Source: an uncultured Ectothiorhodospiraceae bacterium (GTDB lineage: Bacteria > Pseudomonadota > Gammaproteobacteria > UBA9214). From it: a stretch of DNA of 64,000 bases. The notes beneath the pieces are model-generated. The model did no database searches. It worked only from the letters and a program-made list of their open reading frames with translations, and had not been told where the DNA came from. How positions within the stretch are numbered: the stretch's first letter is position 1; every line of letters begins with the position of its first letter. A program made the position numbers and the translations under genes. Where the stretch lies: contig CAMYMI010000012.1 of the NCBI GenBank assembly GCA_947259415.1, positions 1 through 64,000 of the forward strand, in the 5' to 3' direction. This document shows, piece by piece, positions 40,776-50,940 of the stretch.

Positions 40776-42786
40776 CCGCCCATTCATAGACAGCCGCATC
40801 CTGTTCCTGACTGTCCGCTTTTGGTTGTGTATGGATGGGGGGCTGGCCGAGGGGTTCGCCCCATTCCGGCAGCACCGGCTGGCGCTTGCTCGGCATCAGG
40901 TTGACGCCTTCCTGGTCCTGCCCAAGCTGCAGGGATCGCAGGTAGTTGTACTTGCTATTGGTGTATTCGGCCGTAACCGCGGCATCGCGCATGATCACCG
41001 GGTGGATGAACACCATCAGATTTTTCCTGGTCACGTCCGCTCCGCGGGACTGGAACAGCAGGCCCAGCAGCGGGATGTCACCCAGCAGCGGGACCTTCTG
41101 CACTGATTCATTGATCTGTTCCTCGATCAGGCCGCCCAGCACCACGACCTCGCCGTCCTCCACCATCACGCTGGTCTTGATGGCGCGCTTGCTGGTGATG
41201 AGATCCGAGGCCCCGGCCACGCTGTCCGCGATGCTGGAGACCTCCTGCTCGATGTCCAGCTTGAGGGCATTACCCTCGTTGATCTGCGGCTTGATCTTCA
41301 GGGTCAGGCCGATGTCCTCGCGCTGGATGGTCTGAAACGGATTGGTTGCCGAATCGCCCGCTCCGGTGCTGGTAAAGGAACCGGTCAGAAACGGCACGTT
41401 CTCGCCGATGATGATCTCGGCCTCCTCGTTGTCCAGGGTGACCAGGGTCGGCGTGGACAGGATATTGGTGTTGGTGTCCGAGGCCAGGGCATTCAGGATC
41501 GCCAGGTAGTTTGAACTACTGCCTTTTTCAACCTTTCCCCCACCAAGCAGGATATTGCCAGCCGGCGTGGGCAGGGTTCCGCCGTCGAGAACATCGGCCG
41601 CTGAGTTGATCACATCGGCGATGGTGTTGCCGGTGTTGGTGAAATTGATCAGCCCGACCGGCCCCTCACCACCTTCACTGCCAACGCCGTTGTATACCCA
41701 CTGGACCCCGAGCTCACGCGCAGTATCCAGGGAAACCTCGGCGATCACGGCATCCACCAGTACCTGGGCCCGGCGCACGTCCAGCTGGCTGATGACGCGC
41801 TTGAGGCTGCGCATGATATCGGGTGGCGCCGTGATGACCAGGGCATTGGTTGCGGCATCGGCCTGGATGTCGAATTCGGAGCGTCCCGGAGCGGCCCCCT
41901 TGCCCGCGACCTCCTTCTCCTCGATCTTGCCCACGCCCTTGAGCACGCTCACCAGCTCTTCAGCCTCGGCATAGCGCAGATAGACCACATCGGTGTTGCC
42001 GCCGGCATCCAGCGGGGTGTCGAGGTGGGAGATGATGGCGCGCAGGCGCAGCCGTGCAGCCCGGTCTCCGCCCAGCAACACGCTGTTGGTGCGTTCATCC
42101 GCGACCAGCACCGGGCCACCCGCCGCAGCCGGCACCTTGGCCTTGCCGGCCGGTGCGGCCCGTTCCAGGCTGGTCAGCACCCGCACCACCTCATTGGCCG
42201 AGGCATGCTCCAGCGGGATGACCTCGATCTCGCTGTCACTGACCTGGTCGATGCGGCGGATGATGCTGACCAGACGATCGACGTTACTGGCCCGGTCGGA
42301 GATGATCAGGACGTTGGTGGCCGGATAGGCGGCCAGGTGGCCCTGCTGCGGCACCAGCGGCCGCAGGATCGGTACCATCTGGGCGGCGGCGACATTGTCG
42401 ACCTGCACCACGCGGGTCACCATCTCATCGCCGCGCCCCGGAGCCCGGTCGCCAACTGTCGGGATACTGTCCTGCTTGGCGTTGACATCCGGTACGATCT
42501 TAATGACCGCACCGCTGGGCACGGCGGCAAAACCGTGCACCTTGAGGATGGAAAGAAATACCTGGTAGACCTCCTCGCTGTCCATGGGTCGCGAGGAGAC
42601 CACCGTTACCTTGCCCTTGACGCGCGGGTCGATGATGAAGTTTCGATCAGTGACTTCGGCGACCGTGTTGATCAGGGCGCTGATATCGGCGTCTTTCAGG
42701 TTCAGGGTCACCGTCTCGGCAGACAGCGGCAACGCCTGCGCAAACCAGGCCACCAGTACTAACAGTATTCGTGTTGTCGTTTTCAT
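40768..42786 (-). CDS. gspD: GspD, type II secretion secretin
   Basis: A 672-residue outer-membrane secretin. Signal peptide (about 1-23), N0 domain, repeated N1-N3 domains (KH-like, residues about 25-300) and the C-terminal secretin barrel (about 340-590), with the conserved [14 protein letters not shown]. The tail beyond is polar and may bind a pilotin. The ATG at 42786 is chosen over a GTG at 42792. Confidence 0.95.
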   Translation of the reverse strand: MKTTTRILLVLVAWFAQALPLSAETVTLNLKDADISALINTVAEVTDRNFIIDPRVKGKVTVVSSRPMDSEEVYQVFLSILKVHGFAAVPSGAVIKIVPDVNAKQDSIPTVGDRAPGRGDEMVTRVVQVDNVAAAQMVPILRPLVPQQGHLAAYPATNVLIISDRASNVDRLVSIIRRIDQVSDSEIEVIPLEHASANEVVRVLTSLERAAPAGKAKVPAAAGGPVLVADERTNSVLLGGDRAARLRLRAIISHLDTPLDAGGNTDVVYLRYAEAEELVSVLKGVGKIEEKEVAGKGAAPGRSEFDIQADAATNALVITAPPDIMRSLKRVISQLDVRRAQVLVDAVIAEVSLDTARELGVQWVYNGVGSEGGEGPVGLINFTNTGNTIADVINSAADVLDGGTLPTPAGNILLGGGKVEKGSSSNYLAILNALASDTNTNILSTPTLVTLDNEEAEIIIGENVPFLTGSFTSTGAGDSATNPFQTIQREDIGLTLKIKPQINEGNALKLDIEQEVSSIADSVAGASDLITSKRAIKTSVMVEDGEVVVLGGLIEEQINESVQKVPLLGDIPLLGLLFQSRGADVTRKNLMVFIHPVIMRDAAVTAEYTNSKYNYLRSLQLGQDQEGVNLMPSKRQPVLPEWGEPLGQPPIHTQPKADSQEQDAAVYEWADE

Positions 42787-42889
42787 AATCACTACCGCGC
42801 TATTGATTGCGCCAGGACCAGGCCTGAAATCTTATAAATATCTGCAGCTTAACTTCATTGTTAAATGGGTATTACGAGCAAAATACCAG

Positions 42890-43795
42890 CTATTCAGGGA
42901 CATTGAAAGAAAGTGTCTCCTGCTGGTCGCCACGCATCACGGTCATACTGACCGTCTCGCCACTCTGGGCGCTCTTCAGGGCCCGCATCCCGTTCGACAG
43001 GTTGTCCAGGCCGATGTCATTGATCTGGGTCACCACATCTCCCGGCTGCAGCCCCATCTGCTCGAATAATTGCGGGTCCCGGCCAGGCTGCAGGGTATAA
43101 CCGATCATCTTGCCCTCGCCGTCCTTTTTCGGCGTGGTGCGTACCAGGCCATAGAGCGATTTCGGATTCTGTTTCAGGGTCTGCCGGATCGAACCCAGGC
43201 GCTGGGACGGGCTGGCAGTCGCTGCGGGTCTGCGTGTGCGGCTTGCCCGGGTGCCCCCGCTGGACTTCTCGTCCTGCGGCAGCCGCAGGGTCTCGTAGCG
43301 TCCGCCGCGCAGCAGGATCACCCGGTCGGCATGGATCTCGCGCAACTCGGCATTGCCGGGCAACTTGTCACCGATGGCGTACATCTCTTCCTTGCCACGC
43401 GGGTCGGCGATGATCGCGCGGGAGAATGCCTCATCGCCGGAAGAAAAGGCGCCGTGCAGCACCAGCTTGAGATGAGTATCCGGCGCATCGACGGGGGCAA
43501 CCGGTCTGGCCGGTGCCGCATTTCGCGCCGCCTCGCCGAAAAGATGCCAACTGGGCAGCTGTCGCACCAGCTGCGCATACTTATCCATCGGCAGCGTTTC
43601 CGTTTGAATATCCGGTGGTGCGATTTCCAGCGGCTCGCGCCCGCTGGACCAGAAACCCGCGCTGCTCGCGGCCATGGCCACCATCCAGGCAATCCAGACC
43701 ACCAGCAGCAGATTGATGACCGTGATGAGCACGCGCATGCGAGTGCCCTGCATGATTCGCAACCAGTCAGTCGATTGCGGTATCAAGGTTTTCAT
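42890..43795 (-). CDS. gspC: GspC, type II secretion inner-membrane protein
   Basis: A 301-residue bitopic protein linking GspD to the inner platform. One helix (about 22-43), a homology region (about 85-160; Leu-Lys-Leu-Val-Leu-His-Gly-Ala-Phe) and a C-terminal PDZ domain (about 215-301; Gly-Leu-Gln-Pro-Gly-Asp-Val-Val-Thr-Gln-Ile-Asn-Asp). The ATG at 43795 has GGAAGG upstream; the frame extends to 43813. First gene of gspC-D-E-F. Confidence 0.9.
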   Translation of the reverse strand: MKTLIPQSTDWLRIMQGTRMRVLITVINLLLVVWIAWMVAMAASSAGFWSSGREPLEIAPPDIQTETLPMDKYAQLVRQLPSWHLFGEAARNAAPARPVAPVDAPDTHLKLVLHGAFSSGDEAFSRAIIADPRGKEEMYAIGDKLPGNAELREIHADRVILLRGGRYETLRLPQDEKSSGGTRASRTRRPAATASPSQRLGSIRQTLKQNPKSLYGLVRTTPKKDGEGKMIGYTLQPGRDPQLFEQMGLQPGDVVTQINDIGLDNLSNGMRALKSAQSGETVSMTVMRGDQQETLSFNVPE

Positions 43796-43827
43796 CACCC
43801 TTCCTGCCTGCATCCCGGGATACCTGT

Positions 43828-45123
43828 CTAGACGTTCCTGGCGCGACGTTCGCGTCGGGGTTTGGAGCCCCTTCCGCCACCGGGCTTGCGCCCCGTGTGG
43901 CGGCCGCCGCCCGGGCCTTCGCGACGTTTTATTCTGACCGGCGGCTTGAGTTTCTGAATGTAGCCGTCCGGCACCGTCTCCACCGGTATCTTGTGTCCGA
44001 TAAATTTCTCGATCTCCGGCAGCGAATAAACGAAGTTCTCGCAGGCGAAGCTGACGGCGTCGCCGTCCTTGCCAACACGCGCGGTACGGCCAATGCGGTG
44101 CACATAGTCCTCTGCATCCTGCGGCAAGTCATAGTTGAATACATGACTGACATCAGGGATATGCAGCCCGCGTGCCGCGACATCCGTGGCGACGAGTATC
44201 GGCAGCTTGCCCTCCTGGAACTGCCTCAGCAGGCTCTGGCGCTTCTTCTGAGGCACATCGCCCGACAGCACGGCCGCTTTGAAACCGTTGCCTTCCAGGT
44301 AGGCCCAGATGCGTTCAGCATTGCGCTTGGTGTTCACAAAAACGATGCTGCGCCTGGGATCAATATGGTTCAACAGGCCTATCAGCACGGGGATCTTCTC
44401 TTCATTGGATGTATGGTAGACCACCTGCCGGACCCGCTCGGCAGTCACCCGTTCCGGCTCGACATCGACGTATTCGGGATTGTTCATGTGCTCGTAGGCC
44501 AGCTCGTTGACACGATGAGACAGAGTGGCGGAGAACAGCAGACCGAGGCGTTGCTCCGGCGGAGGACAGCGGCGTATCAGGTAGCGTATGTCCTTGATGA
44601 AACCGAGGTCGAACATGCGGTCGGCCTCGTCCAGAACGATGGCGTCAATCTGCTTGAGATTGTAGATATGCTGCTTGAAGTAATCGATCAGGCGTCCCGG
44701 CGTCCCGATCAGGACATCGACACCGGCCTCGATCGCCTCACGCTGTGTGTCGTAACCGGTCCCGCCGTAGGCCAGGCACAGTTTTAGCCCGCAATGGCGA
44801 CCCAGCGCCTCCGCATCATTGTAGATCTGTATTGCCAGTTCCCGGGTCGGTGCCAGAATCAGCGCGCGTGGCTGATTGGGCTTGCGCTGCGGATCCACCG
44901 GACGGGTCAACAGGTGTTTGAACACCGCAATCAGGAACGCGGCGGTTTTACCGGTGCCGGTTTGCGCCTGCCCGGCGACATCGCGCCCCTTGAGTGCCAC
45001 TGGCAGCGTCTCCGCCTGAATCGGGGTACACTTTGAAAATCCCGCTTCTTCAATGCCTTGCATCAGCTCGGCTGGCAGATCAAAATCGGAAAATGTTGTA
45101 TCTGTTAAATGTGTCTCGCTCAT
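43828..45123 (-). CDS. rhlB: RhlB, DEAD-box RNA helicase
   Basis: A 431-residue ATP-dependent RNA helicase of the RNA degradosome type. Q motif (Phe-Ser-Lys-Cys-Thr-Pro-Ile-Gln), Ala-Gln-Thr-Gly-Thr-Gly-Lys-Thr (I), Asp-Glu-Ala-Asp (II), Ser-Ala-Thr (III) and His-Arg-Ile-Gly-Arg-Thr-Ala-Arg (VI) are present, with a basic Gly/Arg-rich tail. The identity as RhlB is supported by the divergent trxA and rho genes next to it, as in enterobacteria. Confidence 0.93.
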   Translation of the reverse strand: MSETHLTDTTFSDFDLPAELMQGIEEAGFSKCTPIQAETLPVALKGRDVAGQAQTGTGKTAAFLIAVFKHLLTRPVDPQRKPNQPRALILAPTRELAIQIYNDAEALGRHCGLKLCLAYGGTGYDTQREAIEAGVDVLIGTPGRLIDYFKQHIYNLKQIDAIVLDEADRMFDLGFIKDIRYLIRRCPPPEQRLGLLFSATLSHRVNELAYEHMNNPEYVDVEPERVTAERVRQVVYHTSNEEKIPVLIGLLNHIDPRRSIVFVNTKRNAERIWAYLEGNGFKAAVLSGDVPQKKRQSLLRQFQEGKLPILVATDVAARGLHIPDVSHVFNYDLPQDAEDYVHRIGRTARVGKDGDAVSFACENFVYSLPEIEKFIGHKIPVETVPDGYIQKLKPPVRIKRREGPGGGRHTGRKPGGGRGSKPRRERRARNV

Positions 45124-45389
45124 AACCGCCTAGGATACAGTAATTTATCATTTACGGGCTTGTAAATTGATCGGAATTAGGCTGAAATGTACACCTTGGT
45201 TGACACGTGGCGCACTAAAACGTGCACCCATACGTCATGAAAGCCGGTGAATACCTCTTTCCTGCAGATCCTCGACAACATCATTACTACGGTAGATTCC
45301 ATTTGATACCAGATCGAAAGGCATTGTGATCAGTCCGTCATTGGACGGGATCATTCCGGCTGCTTTTTGATAACAGGAGAAATTGTACT

Positions 45390-45716
45390 GTGAGTAAAGA
45401 CATCATTTATGTGACAGATGACACCTTCGAAGCCGAGGTTCTCAATGCCTCCGATCCCGTTCTGGTTGACTACTGGGCAGAATGGTGTGGTCCCTGCAAG
45501 ATGATAGCGCCAATCCTGGATGAAATCGCCAATGAGTACACCGGCAAGATCAAGATCGCCAAGCTGAATATCGATGACAACCCGCAGACACCACCCAAGT
45601 ACGGGATCCGCGGTATACCGACTCTGATGCTGTTCAAGGGCGGCAACGTGGAAGCAACCAAGGTGGGCGCCCTGTCCAAGTCCCAGTTGACTGCCTTTAT
45701 CGACAGCAATATCTAG
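45390..45716 (+). CDS. trxA: TrxA, thioredoxin 1
   Basis: A 108-residue thioredoxin with Trp-Cys-Gly-Pro-Cys-Lys, the buried Asp before it (Val-Asp-Tyr-Trp-Ala) and the cis-proline loop Gly-Ile-Pro-Thr-Leu. It is the general cytoplasmic disulfide reductant. Start is GTG with AGGAGA upstream. It sits between rhlB (divergent) and rho (same strand), the standard gammaproteobacterial order. Confidence 0.95.
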   Translation: MSKDIIYVTDDTFEAEVLNASDPVLVDYWAEWCGPCKMIAPILDEIANEYTGKIKIAKLNIDDNPQTPPKYGIRGIPTLMLFKGGNVEATKVGALSKSQLTAFIDSNI

Positions 45717-45919
45717 GCAAGCGCCTGTTAAAATAGATAGGGAGGGTAGACGCACCACGTCACACGTGCTAGCGTTACGTTACAACATAATCACAAACCG
45801 CTCCGGATTCGGTACTCACCCGGGCGGCATCTCCCGAAAACACCATAATAAGCTTCCCCGGCTGCACCAGCTGCAGCCTGTTCAGTTCAACAATCCATGA
45901 CACGCATCAAAGGCATTCT

Positions 45920-47176
45920 ATGAATCTCTCCGAACTCAAGCTCAAACCCGCCAGTGAGCTGCTCGAAATCGCCCAGGGGATGGGCATCGAGGGTATGGCC
46001 CGCGCCCGCAAGCAGGACATCATTTTCTCCATCCTGAAATCACATGCGAAGAAAGGCGAAGATATCTTCGGTAACGGCGTACTGGAAATCCTGCAGGACG
46101 GTTTTGGTTTCCTGCGTTCCGCTGACAGTTCCTATCTCGCCGGCCCGGACGACATCTATGTCTCGCCGAGCCAGGTGCGCCGCTTCAGCCTGCGTACCGG
46201 CGACACCGTGGACGGCAAGATCCGCCCCCCCAAGGACAGTGAACGCTATTTCGCCCTCCTCAAGGTCAGTGAAATCAATTACGAGAAGCCGGAGAATGCC
46301 AAGCACAAGGTCGCGTTCGAAAACCTGACACCGCTGCATCCCAACGAACGGATGACCCTGGAACGCGGCAACGGCAGCACAGAGGACATCACCGCGCGCG
46401 TCATCGATCTGGTGGCACCGCTCGGCAAGGGGTCGCGCGGGTTGATTGTGTCGCCACCAAAGGCCGGCAAGACCATGCTGCTGCAGAATGTCGCGCAATC
46501 CATCACCTCCAACCACCCGGAGTGCTATTTAATCGTGCTGCTGATCGACGAGCGTCCGGAGGAGGTGACCGAAATGTCGCGCTCCGTGAAGGGCGAAGTC
46601 GTCTCGAGTACCTTCGACGAACCGGCCAGCCGCCACGTACAGGTCGCCGAGATGGTTATCGAGAAGGCCCGGCGCCTGGTCGAACACAAGCGCGATGTCG
46701 TCATCCTGCTGGATTCCATCACCCGCCTGGGACGCGCCTACAACACCGTGGTGCCCTCTTCCGGCAAGGTGCTGACCGGTGGCGTCGATGCCAACGCCCT
46801 GCAGCGTCCCAAACGATTCTTCGGCGCGGCGCGCAACATCGAGGAAGGTGGCAGCCTGACCATCCTGGCCACCGCGCTGGTCGATACCGGCTCGCGCATG
46901 GATGACGTGATCTATGAGGAGTTCAAGGGAACCGGCAATCTGGAGATTCACCTGGACCGCAAGATCGCCGAGAAACGCATTTACCCGTCCATCAACATCA
47001 ACCGCTCCGGCACGCGCCGCGAGGAACTGCTGACCGATCCGGCCGAACTACAGAAGATGTGGATCCTGCGCAAGTTGCTGCACCCGATGGATGAACTGGC
47101 CGCCATGGAATTCCTGCTCGACAAACTCAAGGCCACCAAGAGTAATACACAGTTCTTCGAATCAATGAAACGGTAA
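45920..47176 (+). CDS. rho: Rho, transcription termination factor
   Basis: A 418-residue hexameric RNA helicase. N-terminal helix bundle, cold-shock RNA-binding domain (about 50-120; Gly-Phe-Gly-Phe-Leu-Arg), P-loop Pro-Pro-Lys-Ala-Gly-Lys-Thr, Q-loop and R-loop are all recognisable. Length equals the E. coli protein. The 200-base leader upstream may hold the usual autoregulatory site. Confidence 0.97.
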   Translation: MNLSELKLKPASELLEIAQGMGIEGMARARKQDIIFSILKSHAKKGEDIFGNGVLEILQDGFGFLRSADSSYLAGPDDIYVSPSQVRRFSLRTGDTVDGKIRPPKDSERYFALLKVSEINYEKPENAKHKVAFENLTPLHPNERMTLERGNGSTEDITARVIDLVAPLGKGSRGLIVSPPKAGKTMLLQNVAQSITSNHPECYLIVLLIDERPEEVTEMSRSVKGEVVSSTFDEPASRHVQVAEMVIEKARRLVEHKRDVVILLDSITRLGRAYNTVVPSSGKVLTGGVDANALQRPKRFFGAARNIEEGGSLTILATALVDTGSRMDDVIYEEFKGTGNLEIHLDRKIAEKRIYPSININRSGTRREELLTDPAELQKMWILRKLLHPMDELAAMEFLLDKLKATKSNTQFFESMKR

Positions 47177-47267
47177 GGATCAATTGGGTAGGACTCGATT
47201 GATCGCGTGAATAACCTCGCCGTTGCAATATAGATACTGCCTGACGTCTTTAAGTCTCACTTCCCAG

Positions 47268-48371
47268 TTACCCATCATCCCCCAGGTTCCTCAACCGCGC
47301 CATGCGTCGCTCCAGCGGCGGGTGGGTGGCAAACAGCCGGTTGGCCTTCTCTGAGAAATTGCGAAACGGGTTCACGATGAACATATGCTGGGTGGCCTGG
47401 TTTGCGCCCTTGAAGGGCCTGGCATTCAGGGCCAGCTTCTCAAGTGCCGATATCAGCCCCTCCGGATGACGGGTCAGGCGCACACTGGTGGCATCGGCCA
47501 GGAACTCCCGCTGGCGCTGAACCGCCATCTGCACCAGGCGTGAAAAGATCGGCGCCAGGGCCGCGAATAACAGCAGGAACAGCACGATCACCAGTGCACC
47601 TCCACCGCCCCGGCTGTTCGAGCTGCGCGAACGGCCGGAATAGCGCAGCGAACGCAAGGCCCCGTCGCTGATCAGCGCAATCAGGCCGACAATGACACCC
47701 ACGGCAGTGGCATAACGGATATCCCAGTTCACGATGTGACCCATTTCGTGACCGATAACACCCTGCAGTTCTTCCCGGTTGAGCGTGTCCAGCAGGCCCC
47801 GCGTCACGCCAATCGAGGAACGTGCCGGGTGCATCCCGGTCGCGAAGGCATTCAGCGCATCCGTCCCGATCACGTAAACCCGTGGCTTGCGGATTCCGGC
47901 CGCAATGGCCATTTCTTCGACCACGTTGTGCAATTGTGGCTCCTCATCGGGCGTCACTTCCCGGGCCCCAGTCATGCGCAGGACAATGCGGTCGCCTTTC
48001 TTAAACGAAATCCACGACCAGATCACACCGACAACAAGCAGCACCAGCGCCGCCTGGACACCCCAGCGGCTGGCAAACCAGATGTCTTCTGCCCCTTCGG
48101 GAAAATTGCCCGACATGGCCTGCACACTCCAGCCCAGCAGGTAACCCAGGATGACCAGGGTGAGCATGAGTATGATTACCAGGCGACGGGTCGCCTTCTG
48201 ATTGGCGCGTGCCGCGGCCATGAAATCGGTGCGCCGCAGCACCTTGTTGCGGAGCAACGGCTTGTCCTGCCAGTTGGCGATCAGGGGGGCGCCGCACTGG
48301 CGGCAGGCATGCGCATGCGCGCGGTTTGCGGTACCGCATTCCGGGCATGATTTTGGAATCGAACTGGCCAT
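47268..48371 (-). CDS. HtpX-like M48 membrane metalloprotease with zinc ribbon
   Basis: A 367-residue inner-membrane protease. The N-terminus carries a zinc ribbon (Cys-Pro-Glu-Cys, then Cys-Arg-Gln-Cys; residues 9-27), not found in E. coli HtpX. Two helices follow (about 65-85 and 105-125), then the catalytic Gly-His-Glu-Met-Gly-His-Ile-Val-Asn-Trp-Asp and two further spans. Gln-Arg-Glu-Phe-Leu-Ala-Asp supplies the third zinc ligand. It is probably co-transcribed after lemA, a frequent pairing in which LemA and the protease act together at the membrane. Confidence 0.86.
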   Translation of the reverse strand: MASSIPKSCPECGTANRAHAHACRQCGAPLIANWQDKPLLRNKVLRRTDFMAAARANQKATRRLVIILMLTLVILGYLLGWSVQAMSGNFPEGAEDIWFASRWGVQAALVLLVVGVIWSWISFKKGDRIVLRMTGAREVTPDEEPQLHNVVEEMAIAAGIRKPRVYVIGTDALNAFATGMHPARSSIGVTRGLLDTLNREELQGVIGHEMGHIVNWDIRYATAVGVIVGLIALISDGALRSLRYSGRSRSSNSRGGGGALVIVLFLLLFAALAPIFSRLVQMAVQRQREFLADATSVRLTRHPEGLISALEKLALNARPFKGANQATQHMFIVNPFRNFSEKANRLFATHPPLERRMARLRNLGDDG

Positions 48372-48436
48372 CAGGTAATCAATGGAGTCATACCCGATCG
48401 ATCGCTGACAACATTAATCATGTAAAGCAAATAATG

Positions 48437-48460
48437 ATTAATCGAGTCTGACCTCATTGA
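48437..48460. repeat. Short repeat ATCAATCGAGTCTGACC type, copy 2
   Basis: ATTAATCGAGTCTGACCTCA, near-identical to the copy at 37934. It sits in the gap between lemA and the M48 protease gene, so transcription may cross it. Confidence 0.5.
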
Positions 48461-48475
48461 TTAAGCTGATCCGAT

Positions 48476-49033
48476 TTAGCGGATATCCACCTTGGGCGCC
48501 CCGGCCTCCGCCTCCGGCACTTCAAAATAGGTGGCCTCATGGAAACCGAACATGCCGGCAACGATATTGGACGGGAATACCTGTATACCATTGTTGAGTG
48601 TCATGACGCTGTCATTGTAGAACTGGCGCGAGAAGGAGATTTTGTTCTCGGTCGCGCTCAGTTCTTCCATCAGGCGCGCGACACTCTCGTTGGCCTTGAG
48701 GTCGGGGTATGCCTCCATTAATGCAAACAGCTTGCCCAGCGCAGCCCCCAGGATGCCCTCGGCTGCAATCGCCTCCTCGGGGTTTCTGGCACCCACGGCC
48801 TGGTTGCGTGCCTGTACCACCTTCTCCAGGGTTTCCTGTTCATAGGACATGTAGTCCTTGACGGTCTCCACCAGGTTCGGAATCAGGTCATGACGGCGCT
48901 TCAGCTGTACGTCGATCTGCCGCCAGGCGTTCCTGACCTGGTTGCGCAGGTTTACCAGGCGGTTGTAGAGCGTCACCCCCAGCAGTGGAATCCCGATAAC
49001 GAGTGCCACCAGCCCCCAGCCAATAATCTCCAT
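48476..49033 (-). CDS. lemA: LemA family protein
   Basis: A 185-residue membrane-anchored helical-bundle protein. One N-terminal helix (about 4-22), then Tyr-Asn-Arg-Leu-Val-x-Leu-Arg-Asn-Gln-Val and Ile-Asp-Val-Gln-Leu-Lys-Arg-Arg-His-Asp-Leu-Ile-Pro-Asn-Leu, the family hallmark, and late Phe-Ser-Arg-Gln-Phe-Tyr-Asn-Asp-Ser-Val. Not the Pseudomonas sensor kinase of the same name. Upstream of the M48 protease gene. Confidence 0.92.
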   Translation of the reverse strand: MEIIGWGLVALVIGIPLLGVTLYNRLVNLRNQVRNAWRQIDVQLKRRHDLIPNLVETVKDYMSYEQETLEKVVQARNQAVGARNPEEAIAAEGILGAALGKLFALMEAYPDLKANESVARLMEELSATENKISFSRQFYNDSVMTLNNGIQVFPSNIVAGMFGFHEATYFEVPEAEAGAPKVDIR

Positions 49034-49328
49034 TAGTTACCCCCTTTTTTTTCGCAACTGATATCAGATGACCCGGTAATCCGTGAGCCTGAAGCACTGC
49101 GATTCCCGTTGTGGGCATGAGGATAACATCCCTGAGAATTCAGGACAGCCGCCAGGGTTGAATTTGTAAAACCTGGCGAGCGGTGGGCGAGAAGCAACCT
49201 GAGTACTGTTGCCCATCGCGCTTGAGAAACGCTCCTACAACACAAATTTCAAGCTTTGCTCTTTACTTCTCACTCTATTATCTTTCCGTGGACACTCTTT
49301 GGTAAGTACGTCGCAGGATGCAAATCAA

Positions 49329-50612
49329 TCACCCTTCACGCCCGATTGCCCGGTAGCCGATATCCCTGCGGTAATAGACGCCAGGCCAGCTGATCGCCTC
49401 GACGCACTGATAGGCTTGCTTCTGGGCAGCCGCAATGGTTGCGCCCAGCGCGCATACACACAGCACCCGCCCCCCACTGGTCACCACCTGTTCGTCGCGC
49501 GTCGCGGTACCGGCATGAAACACCTTGCAGGGACCGGCACCCAGCGCAGACAGGCCCTCGATCAGGTCGCCCTTTTGGTAGCTGTCGGGATAACCACCGG
49601 CGGCCAGCACCACGCCCAGGGAAGTGTGTTCATCCCATTCGGCCTCGACCTCGTCGAGGTTACCCTTGAGGGCGGTCAGGCATAGCGCAACCAGGTCCGA
49701 CTTGAGCCGCAGCATGATCGGCTGAGTCTCTGGGTCACCGAACCGCACGTTGTATTCCAGCACCTTGGGCGTGCCGTCGACGGTGATCATCAAACCGGCG
49801 TAGAGGAAACCGGTAAAATCATTACCCTCCTCGGCCATGCCGCGCACGGTCGGCCGGATAACCTCGTTCATGATGCGCCGGTGTATCTCCGGCGTCACCA
49901 CCGGCGCCGGTGAATAGGCGCCCATGCCGCCGGTGTTGGGGCCGGTATCGCCGTTGTCGCGCGCCTTGTGATCCTGTGAGGTGGCCAGCGGCAGGGTGTG
50001 GGTACCATCCACCATGACGATAAAGCTGGCTTCCTCGCCCTGCAGGTATTCCTCGATCACCACCCGGTGACCGGCCTCGCCGAAGACATTGCCGCTGAGC
50101 ATGTCCTCGACCGCGCGGATGGCTTTTTCCTCGGTCTGGGCCAGGATGACGCCCTTGCCAGCCGCCAGACCGTCGGCCTTTACCACGATCGGCGCCCCTT
50201 GCTCGCGGATATAGGCCACGGCCTTGCCAACGTTAGTAAAAGCAGCGTAAGCACCGGTGGGGATGTTGTGGCGTGCAAGGAAATCCTTGGCAAAGGTCTT
50301 CGATCCCTCCAGCTGCGCTGCGCCCCGGGTAGGGCCAAAACAGGGGAGGCCGGCGGCCGCGAACTGGTCCACTATCCCTGCGACCAGCGGCGCCTCGGGA
50401 CCGACGATGGTGAGGCCGACTTCGTTGTCCCGGGCAAAGGCCATCAAACCCGCAATGTCGCTTGTGTTTATAGCGACGTTTTCGATGCCCGGTTCCAGCG
50501 CCGTGCCGGCATTGCCCGGCGCCACATACACCGTGTCCGCCTGCGGGGACTGGGCGGCCTTCCATGCCAGGGCGTGTTCGCGCCCGCCCCCGCCGATAAT
50601 GAGAATATTCAT
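49329..50612 (-). CDS. purD: PurD, phosphoribosylamine-glycine ligase
   Basis: A 427-residue ATP-grasp enzyme of the second purine biosynthesis step. Gly-Gly-Gly-Gly-Arg-Glu-His-Ala-Leu at the start, Gly-Pro-Glu-Ala-Pro-Leu, Val-Lys-Ala-Asp-Gly-Leu-Ala-Ala-Gly-Lys-Gly-Val and Asn-Val-Arg-Phe-Gly-Asp-Pro-Glu-Thr-Gln are diagnostic. It follows purH on the same strand with a 330-base gap carrying repeats. Confidence 0.95.
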   Translation of the reverse strand: MNILIIGGGGREHALAWKAAQSPQADTVYVAPGNAGTALEPGIENVAINTSDIAGLMAFARDNEVGLTIVGPEAPLVAGIVDQFAAAGLPCFGPTRGAAQLEGSKTFAKDFLARHNIPTGAYAAFTNVGKAVAYIREQGAPIVVKADGLAAGKGVILAQTEEKAIRAVEDMLSGNVFGEAGHRVVIEEYLQGEEASFIVMVDGTHTLPLATSQDHKARDNGDTGPNTGGMGAYSPAPVVTPEIHRRIMNEVIRPTVRGMAEEGNDFTGFLYAGLMITVDGTPKVLEYNVRFGDPETQPIMLRLKSDLVALCLTALKGNLDEVEAEWDEHTSLGVVLAAGGYPDSYQKGDLIEGLSALGAGPCKVFHAGTATRDEQVVTSGGRVLCVCALGATIAAAQKQAYQCVEAISWPGVYYRRDIGYRAIGREG

Positions 50613-50661
50613 AGCTGTTCCTTAATCATGAACATAGCCCGAGATGCATATAAACGCCAAA

Positions 50662-50829
50662 ATTCACCGCAAAGACGCCATGAACGCAAAGGAGAATCTT
50701 ATTAAATAAAGCAAAATCATATTAGCCCGACTTTGTCTCATTTGAACTCGTATGGATAAGCTGGCCGGGAATCCAAAAAGGATTTTTTAATAAAAATCTT
50801 TGCATCCTTTGCATCTTTGCGGTGAATTC
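50662..50829. repeat. Inverted pair of GCAAAG-rich repeats
   Basis: CACCGCAAAGACGCCATGAA (50667 on, to 50697) and its inverted counterpart (50792-50829, CTTTGCATCCTTTGCATCTT and GCGGTGAATT) flank about 95 bases between purH and purD. Each arm repeats a 9-10 bp GCAAAG unit. A similar pair is at 61972-62273. This gap also holds a weaker CCGTGG-type copy at 50838. Confidence 0.7.
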
Positions 50830-50940
50830 TCTTATTCATGTTCTGCTGTGGATTCGTGGCTAATTCCTGATGCGAACAGCGCCCCCTGTAAACGATTCAT
50901 GCCTCACCTTCAGTTATTACTTGTCACTTCTTACCAAATT